A DNA stretch of 64,000 nt from Streptococcus halichoeri (GCF_009870755.1 NZ_WLZU01000006.1:1-64000), one strand, 5' to 3'. Counted from the stretch's first letter, positions 36,220 through 46,281 are shown. The notes: generated from the sequence alone by a model not told the origin. Numbers and translations: made by a program.

Positions 36220-37458
36220 TTAATAAAAAAGGCTAGTTTTAAGCCGGTTTTTGATGCTCGACCAAAAGCCTTGCCGAGGGAGATCTTCCTTGGCATAGAT
36301 TGACAGGTCAGGCTGCTTGTCAAGGTAAGCCAAGGACGGTGAGAAAGAGTCAACCTGATAGGACATGTGGCCCAGTTTTTGCTGCTTGGTTATGGGAGCT
36401 TGCGCATGGCTGAGCTTAACCTTGATATGTTGTCTGGCCAGAGGTTGGTTTTTCGGATGAATAATGGTTAGCTTACCACGCGTATAAATAGCAAGCTTGG
36501 ACTTGGTGCCGCCACTTACCGGCCATGTTTGTGGCAAAATAGGGCTTGCTGGTGTGATAACCGTTGCTTGATAATGGTCGTAAAGATAGGTAAGTGCCTT
36601 TTTGGCTTCGACAAATCGCTTGTCATCTGCCTTGTTTGCCTCACCAGCATGTAGCAAAATCAGGACAAAGCGCATGCCATTATGTGAAGCAGTAGCCAGT
36701 AAGGACTGGCCGGCTTTAGCGGTGGTCCCTGTTTTTAAGCCATCTACCCCCTGAAGAGCAAACGTCTGCCCCGGTAAAAGAAGATTGGAATTAGCCATTT
36801 GTTCGTTTTCCCATTTTAGAAATGGCTGAGCTGTTATCGTGTTAATTTCTGGAAAATCATGAAGGAGATGCTGGGTAATCAGGGCTAAATCGCGGGCACT
36901 AAAGGCGTTTTCTTCATCTGGTTTTGAACCAGGATAGATGTGACGTCCCAGCATGCTATTATTGAGCCCGGTGGCATTGACGATCGTGGCATCCCGTATG
37001 CCCCAGGCCTGTACTTGCTTTAGCATCTGATCGACAAATCGTGGTTCTGAGCCAGCGATGTATTCGGCTAGAGCTACTGCTGAGCTATTAGCACTTACAA
37101 TTAGCGTTGATTCGATGAGTTCTTTAGCAGAGTAACTATTGTTACTCATGTGAGGATTACTAATGTCGAGATTTTGATTAAGTTCTTTGGCATAGTCTGA
37201 AAGTGGTATTTGTGTGTCCCACTGGAGGCGGCCAGACTTGATTTCAGAGAGTGTTAAGTAGATGGTGAGTAATTTACTTAACGAAGCCACAGGCAACTTA
37301 GCTTGGCTATTATGCTCATAAAGAACTTGGCCCGAATGATACTCATAGGCGATTGCCGCCTGGCTGTCAATAGTAAGGTCTGCAGCTTGGCTCCTTTGCA
37401 CACCAAAAAGGAAAAGATAAGCACTCATCAGCACGGCGCATAATAGGTTTTTCTTCAT
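36220..37458 (-). CDS. D-alanyl-D-alanine carboxypeptidase, paralogue 2
   Basis: A 412-aa PBP5-type carboxypeptidase. A signal peptide (1-26, ending SQAAD) precedes the catalytic domain with SLSK (S59-K62), SAN (122-124) and KTG (242-244), all intact. A beta-rich C-terminal domain and an amphipathic end (GFWSSIKNRLKTSLFY) should attach it to the membrane surface. I start it at the ATG 37458-37456, which gives a canonical MKKNLLCAVLM signal; the longer frame begins at a TTG that is itself the -35 element of a good promoter. No ribosome site precedes this ATG, and the predicted transcript starts at or next to it. It is active-looking, unlike paralogue 3. Confidence 0.88.
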   Translation of the reverse strand: MKKNLLCAVLMSAYLFLFGVQRSQAADLTIDSQAAIAYEYHSGQVLYEHNSQAKLPVASLSKLLTIYLTLSEIKSGRLQWDTQIPLSDYAKELNQNLDISNPHMSNNSYSAKELIESTLIVSANSSAVALAEYIAGSEPRFVDQMLKQVQAWGIRDATIVNATGLNNSMLGRHIYPGSKPDEENAFSARDLALITQHLLHDFPEINTITAQPFLKWENEQMANSNLLLPGQTFALQGVDGLKTGTTAKAGQSLLATASHNGMRFVLILLHAGEANKADDKRFVEAKKALTYLYDHYQATVITPASPILPQTWPVSGGTKSKLAIYTRGKLTIIHPKNQPLARQHIKVKLSHAQAPITKQQKLGHMSYQVDSFSPSLAYLDKQPDLSIYAKEDLPRQGFWSSIKNRLKTSLFY

Positions 37459-37465
37459 ACAATCT

Positions 37466-37494
37466 ATTGTATCAAGCTTGTTTAAGGTGGTCAA
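37466..37494 (-). promoter_or_regulatory. Promoter of dacA paralogue 2, predicting a leaderless mRNA
   Basis: On the minus strand TTGACC (37494-37489), a 17-base spacer and TACAAT (37471-37466) are followed by only seven bases before the ATG (37458). Transcription would begin at the start codon or one base before it. Confidence 0.65.
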
Positions 37495-37683
37495 AATTTA
37501 GAGGTGTTTTTTTTCTGTGTGAGGAGCTAGCAAAAGAAGGCAAGGCAGCAAGCAGCTTCAGAACGTGGACAAACTCCTATCGAATGTCATCTTTTGAATT
37601 AGCCTAAGTGAGCTGCTAAATTGCTAAACTCTTAGAAACGTTAATCTAGCAATGCTTCTGAGAGTTCTTGATTAGTATCACAG

Positions 37684-37728
37684 AAAAAAAGATTGAAGAA
37701 AATTGTCCAAAATGGACTTTTTCTTCAA
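37684..37728 (-). terminator. Terminator of dacA paralogue 3
   Basis: A long hairpin (TTGAAGAAAA 37693-37702 with TTTTCTTCAA 37719-37728, inner GTCC/GGAC) is followed on the minus strand by TCTTTTTTTCTG. The bases 37495-37683 show nothing else. Confidence 0.8.
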
Positions 37729-37815
37729 CCTGAGGCAGCAAGCAGCTTGTCTTTAAAGCCTAAAAGGTTGCGTTGGCTCAAAGAGGTGTGATTGCTGTGA
37801 GCTGCCTTGGCTGAC

Positions 37816-39060
37816 TTATAGATTTTGGTTGACATAATCAACCCAGTGATTCCACCAAACTTTAAGGAAAAAGCTGCGGGGGATGGCCTTTTGTGTGACA
37901 AGCTTAGTTTGGGGCATCTTACCCATGTAACCTCTTCCAATGTTGTTTTTATCAACGAGCGTAATGCTAGCAACGGTTTGATGCTTAGCCAAAGGGGCAA
38001 AATACTGGGCCTGTGTTTTGTTTACTTGATAGGTTAGCTTTTTGCCCTTTACCCGGGGTTGGACAGCAGTGAGCGTTGTAGCTACCTCAAGCGGGATCAA
38101 CTTATCAGGACTGTCTTTAACGGTTAATCGAGGTTGCCTCAGGCTTTGCCCTTTTTTAAGAATTGTGACCTTTTGAAATTGCTTGGTAATCTCATCAAGG
38201 AAACGATTGGCAACCTGGAAGCGTTCGGTAGGTTGATCTTTTCCTTGATCAACATTTAGTAAAACCGTTACAATGGAGAGATCGCCTTCTGTTGAACTGG
38301 TGACTAATGAGGAAAGACCCTGAGCAGAAGTTCCTAAAAAAAGACCTTGGCTACCTTTTCGGGCGTAGGGCATACCTGGTAAAAGATAGTTATAGGAAAA
38401 GATGGTTTGCCCAGCAAATGTTGCACTGGCTTGACTAGTGATTTGGGTAACTTGAGGGAAGTCCTTCAATAAATGGTAGGTGGCGATGGCAACATCACTA
38501 GCAGACATTTGGTTTTCTGCTGTCTTAGCCAGCTGCGGCTTAGCAAATTCCCCCAGCTCCTCATTGGCTAAACCACTGGCGTTGATTAACTTACTATCCG
38601 TTGCTCCCCAGGCTTTTAGCTGCTGGTTCATTTTTTTCACAAAAAGTTCTTCTGTGCCAGCAATAGCTTCAGCTAGGGCAATGGCTGGGCTATTGGCATT
38701 AGTGACTAACATCGCTGTGAGTAAATCCTGAACAGAATATTGGCGCTTGTCTAAGGGAACATTGCTAATGTGATACTGAGATGTTAGCCAGTAGGGGTAG
38801 TTAGAAATGGTCACTGGGCTGTCCCATTTGAGGTGCCCTTTTTGCACTTCCTGATAGACGAGATAGGCTGTTACCACCTTGCTAATAGAGGCTACAGGCA
38901 GAGCTTTATTGCTGTTTTTTTCAAAGAGAATTTTACCAGTTGCAGCTTCAAAGGCAAAGCCGCTCTCAGCAGCAAATGGGATTGGTTTGGATTGAGCCTG
39001 AGCCTTATTGACACAGAAAAAAAGCATAAGCAATAGCAGGCGTGTAAATTGTTTAATCAT
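37816..39060 (-). CDS. DacA-like protein, paralogue 3, with degenerate active site
   Basis: The 414-aa product has the same layout as paralogue 2: a signal peptide (1-22), a carboxypeptidase-type domain, a beta-rich C-terminal domain and an amphipathic tail (FFLKVWWNHWVDYVNQNL). It keeps SISK (S58-K61), but the SxN motif is replaced by NAN (121-123; context LVTNANSPAIALAEAIAG) and KTG by FLG (241-243; context GSQGLFLGTSAQG). Without the SxN serine and the KTG lysine, normal D,D-carboxypeptidase turnover is unlikely; it may bind substrate or penicillin slowly, or act as a non-catalytic wall protein. The reading frame is intact and the rest is conserved, so this is not decay of the whole gene. 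The ATG follows AAGGAAGTTAAGG. It is divergent from oppA. Confidence 0.85.
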   Translation of the reverse strand: MIKQFTRLLLLMLFFCVNKAQAQSKPIPFAAESGFAFEAATGKILFEKNSNKALPVASISKVVTAYLVYQEVQKGHLKWDSPVTISNYPYWLTSQYHISNVPLDKRQYSVQDLLTAMLVTNANSPAIALAEAIAGTEELFVKKMNQQLKAWGATDSKLINASGLANEELGEFAKPQLAKTAENQMSASDVAIATYHLLKDFPQVTQITSQASATFAGQTIFSYNYLLPGMPYARKGSQGLFLGTSAQGLSSLVTSSTEGDLSIVTVLLNVDQGKDQPTERFQVANRFLDEITKQFQKVTILKKGQSLRQPRLTVKDSPDKLIPLEVATTLTAVQPRVKGKKLTYQVNKTQAQYFAPLAKHQTVASITLVDKNNIGRGYMGKMPQTKLVTQKAIPRSFFLKVWWNHWVDYVNQNL

Positions 39061-39279
39061 CCTTAACTTCCTTAATCATTTTGTTAATTATACCATATAA
39101 ATAATACTAAAAAGTTGAAATGATCAGAAGAAGATGAAAAAGTAAATCGCTACCATTTTTTAAAGTATGGTGCTTTGACGGCAAAGCAATTGAGAAACAA
39201 GCCATTCTAACGGGTAAATAGAGACAGAAATGTCACTTTAACGAGAAAATTGGGAATTCTCATTTTAAGTAATATAAAA
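39061..39279. other. Intergenic region between divergent dacA paralogue 3 and oppA
   Basis: For the minus-strand gene, TATAAT (revcomp near 39087-39092) preceded by ATGG is an extended -10, the same ATGGTATAATT word as in the paralogue 1 promoter. GAGAA/TTCTC (about 39244-39260) forms a short inverted repeat. No gene was seen. Confidence 0.4.
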
Positions 39280-39294
39280 AATAGTCAGAAAATT
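39280..39294 (+). promoter_or_regulatory. CodY box upstream of oppA
   Basis: AATAGTCAGAAAATT matches the CodY consensus AATTTTCWGAAAATT at 13 of 15 positions. It lies about 35 bases upstream of the oppA -10 (TATAAT near 39330). CodY repression of peptide uptake in rich medium is well known in Firmicutes, so the site is plausible. Confidence 0.6.
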
Positions 39295-39382
39295 TATGCT
39301 TGGTTCTTTTTTTAACTAAAATTTATGATATAATATTTTCAATTAGCAAATAAAAATGCTCAAAAAGTTTTAGGAGAAGCTT

Positions 39383-41359
39383 ATGAAAAAAGGTAAATGG
39401 TTAGCAGTAGCCGGTGTTACAGTCTTATCGGTATCCGTCTTGGCTGCTTGTGGTAATTCTAACAAAACAAGCAAAGGCAGTGTTTACAATTATGTCTACG
39501 TTCAAGACCCAGATACCTTAGACTATACGATTTCAGGCCGTGCTTCGACCAGTGATGTCACGCAACAGGCCATTGATGGTTTGCTCGAATATGATCGTTT
39601 TGGCAATCTCATCCCTTCTTTGGCTAAAAAATGGACTGTTTCAAAAGACGGTTTGACCTATACTTACAAGCTCCGTGACGATGCCAAATGGTATACGGCT
39701 GATGGCGAAGAGTATGCTAAGGTCACAGCCAATGACTTTGTCACAGGGGTTAAACACGCTGCAGATAAGAACTCTGACGCTCTTTATCTTATTCAAGACT
39801 CAATTGCTGGTCTAGATGATTATATCAATGGTAAAACCAAAGATTTCTCGACTGTAGGTGTTAAGGCGCTAGATAAACATACCGTTCAATATACCTTAAA
39901 ACAACCAGAAAACTTCTGGAATTCCAAATTGACCTATGGGGTCTTGGCTCCGGTTAACGCTGATTTCTTAAAATCCAAAGGAAAAGACTTTGGTAAGGCT
40001 TCAGATGTTTCTTCGATTCTCTACAATGGTCCTTACCTTATCTCCTCACTGACCAGTAAGTCTTCTATTGAATTCACGAAAAATGAAAACTACTGGGATA
40101 AGAAAAATGTGCACATTGATAATGTTCAGCTGACCTATTATGATGGGCAGGACCAAGAATCGCTCTTTAGAAACTTTGATAAGGGTGCCTACACAGCTGC
40201 TCGGCTATTTCCGACAACGCCTTCTTACAAAACAGCTAAGAAAAAATACGGCGAGAGCATTACCTATGGACCGCAAAAGTCAAATACCTTTTTTGTAACC
40301 TTTAACTTGAATCGTACTGCTTATGGACATACCAAAAAGACTAATGATAAGCAAAAAGATGATACCCATAAAGCTATCTTAAACAAAGACTTCCGACAAG
40401 CCTTGACCTTTGGCTTTAACCGTAAATCCTATTCTGCCCAATCAGCTGGTCAAGAAGGTGCTGATAAATCCTTGAGAAATATGCTAGTACCACCAGCTTT
40501 TGTGCAAATCAAGGATCAAGACTTCGGTAAAATCGTTGAAAAAGATTTAGCAGCCTATGGTGATCAATGGAAAGGTATCAATCTAGCTGAAGCTCAAGAT
40601 GGCCTCTACAACAAAGACAAGGCTAAGGCAGCAATAGCTAAGGCTAAGGAAGCCCTTCAAGCACAGGGCGTTCAGTTCCCAATTCACCTTGATTTGCCGC
40701 AAGAACAAACAGCAACAGTGCTCTTACAGCAAGCTCAGTCAATGAAGCAATCTATTGAAGACACACTTGGTAAGGAAAATGTTGTTATTGATATTGTTGA
40801 GCTGCAAAGCGATACTTACAATAATGTTACTTATATGGCAGAAACCCCTGCCCAACAAGATTGGGACCTTAACACAGCATCTGGTTGGAGCCCTGACTAC
40901 ACTGATCCAGGTTCTTATCTTGACATCTTTAACTCAAAATTACCAACTGCCCAAACGAAATTCATCGGTATTCAACCTTTGAAGGATCAAGCAATTGTTT
41001 CAGAGGCTGGCTTAGATGACTTTACTCAATTGGTCACTGAGGCAAGCAAGATTACTAATGATCAAGAAGCTCGCTATGAAAAATATGCTCAAGCCCAAGC
41101 AGCCCTTATTGATTCGGCAGTTTATATTCCAACTGTTTCATTAGGTGGTACACCAAGGGTTACGAGAATTGTTCCTTATTCTAATGCTTTTGGTTGGGCA
41201 GGTGTTAAATCTGATGATACCTATTACAAATACATGAAGATTCAAGACAAGCCAGTAACAGTTAAACAACAGGCCAAGGCCGCAAAAGAATGGGAAAAGG
41301 CTAAAGAAAAAGCAACTAAAAAATATGAAGAGTCATTAGAAAAGCATATTGAGAAATAA
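39383..41359 (+). CDS. oppA: Oligopeptide ABC transporter, substrate-binding lipoprotein
   Basis: A 658-aa family 5 peptide-binding protein. The lipoprotein signal ends in LAAC (C23) and anchors it to the outer leaflet. The SBP_bac_5 domain covers nearly all the rest (PDTLDYTISGRASTSDVTQ; GLTYTYKLRDDAKWYT; NDFVTGVKHAAD; YNGPYLISSL). The C-terminus is a charged helical tail (AKAAKEWEKAKEKATKKYEES). It captures oligopeptides, including in streptococci peptide pheromones. AGGAGAAGC precedes the ATG. It is the first gene of oppABCDF and is separated from oppB by a hairpin, which should allow the binding protein to be made in excess. Confidence 0.95.
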   Translation: MKKGKWLAVAGVTVLSVSVLAACGNSNKTSKGSVYNYVYVQDPDTLDYTISGRASTSDVTQQAIDGLLEYDRFGNLIPSLAKKWTVSKDGLTYTYKLRDDAKWYTADGEEYAKVTANDFVTGVKHAADKNSDALYLIQDSIAGLDDYINGKTKDFSTVGVKALDKHTVQYTLKQPENFWNSKLTYGVLAPVNADFLKSKGKDFGKASDVSSILYNGPYLISSLTSKSSIEFTKNENYWDKKNVHIDNVQLTYYDGQDQESLFRNFDKGAYTAARLFPTTPSYKTAKKKYGESITYGPQKSNTFFVTFNLNRTAYGHTKKTNDKQKDDTHKAILNKDFRQALTFGFNRKSYSAQSAGQEGADKSLRNMLVPPAFVQIKDQDFGKIVEKDLAAYGDQWKGINLAEAQDGLYNKDKAKAAIAKAKEALQAQGVQFPIHLDLPQEQTATVLLQQAQSMKQSIEDTLGKENVVIDIVELQSDTYNNVTYMAETPAQQDWDLNTASGWSPDYTDPGSYLDIFNSKLPTAQTKFIGIQPLKDQAIVSEAGLDDFTQLVTEASKITNDQEARYEKYAQAQAALIDSAVYIPTVSLGGTPRVTRIVPYSNAFGWAGVKSDDTYYKYMKIQDKPVTVKQQAKAAKEWEKAKEKATKKYEESLEKHIEK

Positions 41360-41372
41360 GGCTAGTTCAATT

Positions 41373-41405
41373 AAGAACTTTCTCTGTACGTGAGGAAGTT
41401 CTTTT
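41373..41405 (+). terminator. Attenuator hairpin between oppA and oppB
   Basis: AAGAACTT (41373-41380) pairs with AAGTTCTT (41396-41403), extended by CTC/GAG, with a short T-run. It is a leaky terminator that would set the ratio of OppA to the permease. Confidence 0.65.
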
Positions 41406-41426
41406 GAGCTTATTATGAGGATTGGA

Positions 41427-42926
41427 ATGAAAAAGTATATATTCGAACGCATCCTAAGGTCATTGGTTTCGATTTTGTTGGTAACAACCTTGACTTATGT
41501 CATTGTCTTTACCTTGGTACCGACAAGCTTGATTTTTAAACAAGACCCTAATTATAACAAGATGGTCACAACACCAGATAAAAAGGACAATTATCGCAAT
41601 ACGGTTTTTCAGCGTATGGGCTATATAACTTACTATAACAGTAAAGAACTTAAAAATAGAGCTGAAAAAGTGGATAAGAGTGTTACCGTCGAACCTACCC
41701 AAAAGAATAAAAAGATTTACCAGAAATACCTTAAAGAATTAGGTCATGGTTGGCAGTTGAAAACTTTTACAGAGAGTAAAGAGTTTTATGCTATCCGCAA
41801 GATTCCCATTCATGAGCGGGTTTGGAATTTCTTTAGCCATATGATTGTGATTGATCATCCTTGGGTTATTCAAGATCCAAAAAATCCTAAGTTAGAACGT
41901 TACGTTCGACCAGAAATTGATCCGGCGGTCGGTCCAGCTTTGGTTGGTTCAGGGACCAAACATAAATATTTGATCTATTTTAATAGTGCTTTTCCTTTTA
42001 TTCATCAAAACATTGTTAGTTTTGACCTTGGAACTTCCTATCCCACCTATGCTAATATTCCGGTCATTCAGGTAATCACGCAAGGCCAGGGGCGGACACT
42101 GTCAGAGCAAACGAAATTCCCGACTGGAGTCACTAAATTCTCCCCGATTGACATCTACTCTCGTACCTATAAGTCCCCTAGTCAAGCGGATGCTCGTGAC
42201 CGAGCAAACTTTGGGGCAAAAGATCCCTATACAGCAACCAATAATAAGCATGCTGAGCCATCTATGATTGCCAATTCCTTCAAGATTGGGATTATCGGTG
42301 TACTCCTCTCTTATGTTTTAGGCTTACCAATTGGGATGTTAATGGCTTATTACAAAGATGGTGTTTTTGATCGTTTCTCAACGGCTGTGACAACTTTTAT
42401 GTTAGCTTTGCCAAGTATTGCCCTCATCTATATTATTCGATTTTTAGGTTCAAAAGTTGGCTTACCTGATACTTTTCCTTTGCTCGGGGCAGGAAATCCT
42501 AAATCTTATGTGCTACCTGCTCTTATCTTGGGGATTCTTGGGACGCCAGGAACAGTTGTCTGGTTCCGTCGCTATATTGTGGACTTGCAAGGGAGCGACT
42601 TTGTCCGTTTTGCGCGTGCTAAGGGCTTAACAGAGGCAGAGATTTCCAAACATCATCTTTTTAAACAAGCCATGGTGCCAATTGTAAATGGTATTCCTCA
42701 AGCCATTGTTGCAACGATTGCTGGTGCAACCTTGACCGAGACGGTCTTTGCCTTTCCAGGCATGGGGAAAATGTTAATTGATGCCATCAAAGCCGCCAAT
42801 AACTCAATGGTAGTGGGACTGGTTTTCATTTTCGCGGTCTTATCTATTTTGGCATTGCTAGCAGGGGATATATTAATGACGATTTTAGACCCACGGATTA
42901 AATTATCAAGCAAAGGAGGGAAATAA
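41427..42926 (+). CDS. oppB: Oligopeptide ABC transporter permease OppB
   Basis: The 499-aa inner-membrane permease has one N-terminal helix, a large extracellular insertion of about 230 residues (typical of streptococcal OppB), and a C-terminal set of about five helices. The coupling loop is [30 protein letters not shown] begin it at the ATG 41427 ([15 protein letters not shown]), which has GAGG seven bases upstream and resembles the S. pyogenes start as I remember it; the ATG four codons earlier lacks a good site. The stop overlaps the oppC start by one base. Confidence 0.92.
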   Translation: MKKYIFERILRSLVSILLVTTLTYVIVFTLVPTSLIFKQDPNYNKMVTTPDKKDNYRNTVFQRMGYITYYNSKELKNRAEKVDKSVTVEPTQKNKKIYQKYLKELGHGWQLKTFTESKEFYAIRKIPIHERVWNFFSHMIVIDHPWVIQDPKNPKLERYVRPEIDPAVGPALVGSGTKHKYLIYFNSAFPFIHQNIVSFDLGTSYPTYANIPVIQVITQGQGRTLSEQTKFPTGVTKFSPIDIYSRTYKSPSQADARDRANFGAKDPYTATNNKHAEPSMIANSFKIGIIGVLLSYVLGLPIGMLMAYYKDGVFDRFSTAVTTFMLALPSIALIYIIRFLGSKVGLPDTFPLLGAGNPKSYVLPALILGILGTPGTVVWFRRYIVDLQGSDFVRFARAKGLTEAEISKHHLFKQAMVPIVNGIPQAIVATIAGATLTETVFAFPGMGKMLIDAIKAANNSMVVGLVFIFAVLSILALLAGDILMTILDPRIKLSSKGGK

Positions 42927-43852
42927 TGGCTGAGATTGATAAAAAGAAGTTTGAATTTGTCGAACTAGATAGTTATGCATCAGAAGTCATTGATGCCCCT
43001 TCTTATTCCTACTGGAAATCTGTTTTCCGCCAGTTTTTCTCACGGAAATCAACGGTCTTTATGCTTGTTATTTTGACCGCCATTATTTTAATGAGTTTCA
43101 TTTATCCCATGTTTGCCAATTATGACTTTGGGGATGTTTCCAACATTAACGACTTTGGCAAACGGTATATTTCACCCAACGCTGACTATTGGTTTGGGAC
43201 TGATAAGAACGGCCAGTCTTTATTTGATGGTGTTTGGTATGGAGCGCGCAACTCCATCTTGATTTCAGTGATTGCAACAGCGATTAATATGGTCATTGGT
43301 GTTGTGGTTGGTGGACTTTGGGGTGTTTCTAAGACAGTCGATAAGGTCATGATTGAAATCTACAATATTATTTCCAATCTACCTCAAATGTTGATTATCA
43401 TTGTCCTCACCTATTCTATCGGTGCAGGGTTTTGGAACCTGATTTTTGCTTTTTGTGTGACCGGTTGGATTGGTATCGCTTACGCAGTGCGCGTGCAAGT
43501 GCTGCGTTATCGGGATTTAGAATATAATCTTGCTAGTCAGACCCTGGGCACACCAACTTATAAAGTAGTTAGTAAGAATCTCCTGCCACAATTGGTTTCT
43601 GTTATTGTATCGATGGTCTCACTCTTGTTGCCAGCCTACATTTCATCTGAAGCCTTCTTGTCATTCTTTGGCCTTGGTTTGCCCTTATCTCAGCCAAGTT
43701 TGGGACGGTTGATTTCTAACTACTCTTCAAATTTAACGACAAATGCTTATCTCTTTTGGATTCCGCTTACGACGCTTATCTTAGTTTCTCTCCCACTATA
43801 CATTGTGGGACAAAACTTAGCTGATGCAAGTGACCCAAGAACTCATAGATAG
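42926..43852 (+). CDS. oppC: Oligopeptide ABC transporter permease OppC
   Basis: The 308-aa permease partner of OppB has about six membrane helices, the extracellular segment [23 protein letters not shown] and the EAA coupling loop [28 protein letters not shown]. It forms the translocation channel. The ATG shares its first base with the oppB stop, and AAAGGAGGGAAAT lies just before it. OppD starts eight bases after the stop. Confidence 0.95.
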   Translation: MAEIDKKKFEFVELDSYASEVIDAPSYSYWKSVFRQFFSRKSTVFMLVILTAIILMSFIYPMFANYDFGDVSNINDFGKRYISPNADYWFGTDKNGQSLFDGVWYGARNSILISVIATAINMVIGVVVGGLWGVSKTVDKVMIEIYNIISNLPQMLIIIVLTYSIGAGFWNLIFAFCVTGWIGIAYAVRVQVLRYRDLEYNLASQTLGTPTYKVVSKNLLPQLVSVIVSMVSLLLPAYISSEAFLSFFGLGLPLSQPSLGRLISNYSSNLTTNAYLFWIPLTTLILVSLPLYIVGQNLADASDPRTHR

Positions 43853-43860
43853 GAGCAGCC

Positions 43861-44931
43861 ATGGAAGCGAAAAAAGAAGTAATTTTAAGTGCAAAAAATA
43901 TTGTTGTTGAATTTGATGTTCGTGATCGTGTGCTAACAGCTATCCGTGATATTTCACTTGATTTACATGAAGGAGAAGTGCTAGCAGTGGTTGGTGAATC
44001 AGGTAGTGGAAAATCAGTGTTGACAAAGACCTTTACCGGCATGCTAGAATCCAATGGTCGCGTTGCCTCAGGTAGCATCACCTATCGGGGCCAAGAATTA
44101 ACAAAGTTAAAAAATCATAAAGATTGGGAAGGTATCCGCGGAGCAAAAATTGCGACGATCTTTCAAGATCCCATGACCAGCTTGGACCCGATTCAGACTA
44201 TTGGTAGTCAGATTACCGAAGTGATTATCAAACACCAAAAACAATCCAAGGCACAAGCCTACAAAATGGCCATTGATTATATGACTAGAGTCGGCATTCC
44301 TGAGCCTGAGAAACGCTTTTATGAATACCCTTTCCAGTATTCAGGTGGAATGCGGCAACGTATCGTTATTGCCATTGCCTTGGCTTGTCGACCAGATATT
44401 TTAATCTGTGATGAGCCCACAACGGCTTTGGATGTGACTATCCAGGCGCAAATTATTGACTTGCTTAAGACATTGCAAAAAGAGTATGGCTTTACCATTA
44501 TCTTTATCACTCATGATTTGGGTGTGGTAGCCAGCATCGCGACAACTGTCGCCGTCATGTATGCTGGTGACATTGTAGAATACGGCACAGTCGAAGATAT
44601 TTTCTACGACCCTAGACATCCTTATACCTGGAGTTTGTTGTCAAGTTTACCTCAGTTGGCTGATGATAAAGGCGTTTTATTCTCAATCCCTGGCACCCCG
44701 CCTTCTTTGTATACTCCAATTGTTGGGGACGCCTTTGCACCGCGTTCTCGCTATGCTATGACAATTGACTTTGAAGAAAATGTGCCTCGTTTTGACATTT
44801 CAAACAGCCACTGGGCCAAGACTTGGTTGCTGCATCCGGATGCCCCTAAGGTTGAAAAGCCTGAGGTCATCCAAAATATTCACGAAAAAATTTCTAATAA
44901 ACATGTTTATAAGGGGGAAGGAAATGTCTGA
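43861..44931 (+). CDS. oppD: Oligopeptide ABC transporter ATPase OppD
   Basis: A 356-aa ABC ATPase energising peptide import: Walker [10 protein letters not shown], signature [15 protein letters not shown], Walker [14 protein letters not shown]-loop FITHDLGVV. The C-terminal oligopeptide/dipeptide extension contains [14 protein letters not shown] and GTPPSLYTP but lacks the cysteine cluster of iron-sulfur-containing homologues. AGGAGCAGCC precedes the ATG. It overlaps oppF by eight bases. Confidence 0.95.
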   Translation: MEAKKEVILSAKNIVVEFDVRDRVLTAIRDISLDLHEGEVLAVVGESGSGKSVLTKTFTGMLESNGRVASGSITYRGQELTKLKNHKDWEGIRGAKIATIFQDPMTSLDPIQTIGSQITEVIIKHQKQSKAQAYKMAIDYMTRVGIPEPEKRFYEYPFQYSGGMRQRIVIAIALACRPDILICDEPTTALDVTIQAQIIDLLKTLQKEYGFTIIFITHDLGVVASIATTVAVMYAGDIVEYGTVEDIFYDPRHPYTWSLLSSLPQLADDKGVLFSIPGTPPSLYTPIVGDAFAPRSRYAMTIDFEENVPRFDISNSHWAKTWLLHPDAPKVEKPEVIQNIHEKISNKHVYKGEGNV

Positions 44932-45859
44932 GAAATTAGTCGAAGTTAAGGACTTGGAAATTTCCTTCGGTGAAGGAAAGAAAAAATTTGTAGCGGTGAA
45001 AAATGCCAATTTCTTCATCAATAGAGGTGAAACCTTTTCCTTGGTTGGTGAGTCAGGAAGTGGTAAAACAACGATTGGCCGGGCGATCATTGGTTTAAAT
45101 GAGACAAGTTCAGGGCAAATTCTCTATGATGGTAAACAAATTAACAAAAGCAAGAGTAAGTCAGAACAGGTTGATCTAATCAAGAAAATCCAAATGATTT
45201 TTCAAGATCCAGCTGCTAGTCTAAATGAGCGAGCAACAGTAGATTATATTATCTCAGAAGGGCTTTATAATCATAAGCTGTTTAAAAACGAAGAAGATCG
45301 GAAAGCAAAAATTAATCATATCATGACAGAGGTCGGCTTGTTGTCTGAACATCTGTCTCGTTATCCGCATGAATTTTCCGGTGGACAGCGCCAGCGGATC
45401 GGCATCGCGCGTGCCTTAGTCATGGATCCAGAGTTTGTCATTGCAGACGAGCCGATTTCGGCCTTGGATGTTTCGGTGCGTGCTCAGGTTTTAAACCTTT
45501 TGAAACGGATGCAAAAAGAAAAAGGACTGACCTATCTGTTCATTGCACATGATTTATCAGTCGTACGCTTTATCTCTGATCGTATTGCGGTTATCCATAA
45601 GGGAGTGATTGTTGAGGTTGCAGAAACCGAAGAGCTCTTTCTCAATCCCATCCATCCCTACACTAAATCACTCCTGTCAGCCGTTCCTATTCCTGATCCT
45701 ATCTTAGAAAGACAAAAGAAACTAGTCATATACTCGGCAGATCAGCATGATTATTCAGTTGATAAGCCACAGATGGTAGAATTAAAACCTGGCCACTTTG
45801 TCTGGGCTAACCAAGCTGAACAGGAGATGTACAAAAAACAACTCAACCTTTCATCATAA
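44924..45859 (+). CDS. oppF: Oligopeptide ABC transporter ATPase OppF
   Basis: A 311-aa ATPase, the partner of OppD. It has Walker [28 protein letters not shown], signature [15 protein letters not shown], Walker [13 protein letters not shown] and the H-loop FIAHDLSVV, ending in the [16 protein letters not shown] extension. The start is the ATG at 44924 with GGGGGAAGG upstream, inside the end of oppD; the longer upstream frame is a shadow. It is the last gene of the operon and is followed by a strong terminator. Confidence 0.95.
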   Translation: MSEKLVEVKDLEISFGEGKKKFVAVKNANFFINRGETFSLVGESGSGKTTIGRAIIGLNETSSGQILYDGKQINKSKSKSEQVDLIKKIQMIFQDPAASLNERATVDYIISEGLYNHKLFKNEEDRKAKINHIMTEVGLLSEHLSRYPHEFSGGQRQRIGIARALVMDPEFVIADEPISALDVSVRAQVLNLLKRMQKEKGLTYLFIAHDLSVVRFISDRIAVIHKGVIVEVAETEELFLNPIHPYTKSLLSAVPIPDPILERQKKLVIYSADQHDYSVDKPQMVELKPGHFVWANQAEQEMYKKQLNLSS

Positions 45860-45874
45860 GCTTAAGCAATCAAG

Positions 45875-45923
45875 CGTTTTCTAAAAACAAGACAGGCAGT
45901 CTTGGATTTAGAAGACGTTTTTT
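45875..45923 (+). terminator. opp operon terminator
   Basis: Two-part hairpin: outer CGTTTTCTAAA (45875-45885) with TTTAGAAGACG (45907-45917), inner CAAGAC (45888-45893) with GTCTTG (45899-45904), then a T-run. Confidence 0.88.
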
Positions 45924-46281
45924 AGTAGAAATCAACCCAAAATAGAGAAATTTTTGCTTCATATACTTGAGCCTACTCCAGGGATCAGTCTGCAGACAAA
46001 ACCTTTGCTGTAAGAGAGCTATGATTTAGGTGTTTGCTATTTTTGATAAGTGCTTGTAGTTGTACTGCCTAAGAGCACTTCAAATCCTCGAGTTTTGGAC
46101 TCTTTTATTTTGCGTCTGGACACTAAACAAGACCTAACGGATTTTCAAATACTTAACAAATCATAGCAGTTTTGGTTTGGGCTTAAGAAATTCAAATTAT
46201 GAGCTCTTTTTATTTCTGTTTCTGCTTGAGTTTGTGATAGACTTAGTCATAAGGTTAAGGATAGAAATAAAGGGAGAATTC
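45924..46281. other. About 360 bases between opp and the EIIC-like gene
   Basis: The inverted repeat AAGTGCT (46048-46054) / AGCACTT (46074-46080) is present without a T-run. No promoter with both elements in register and no gene was recognised; an in-frame extension of the next gene back to 46177 lacks a ribosome site. Confidence 0.4.
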
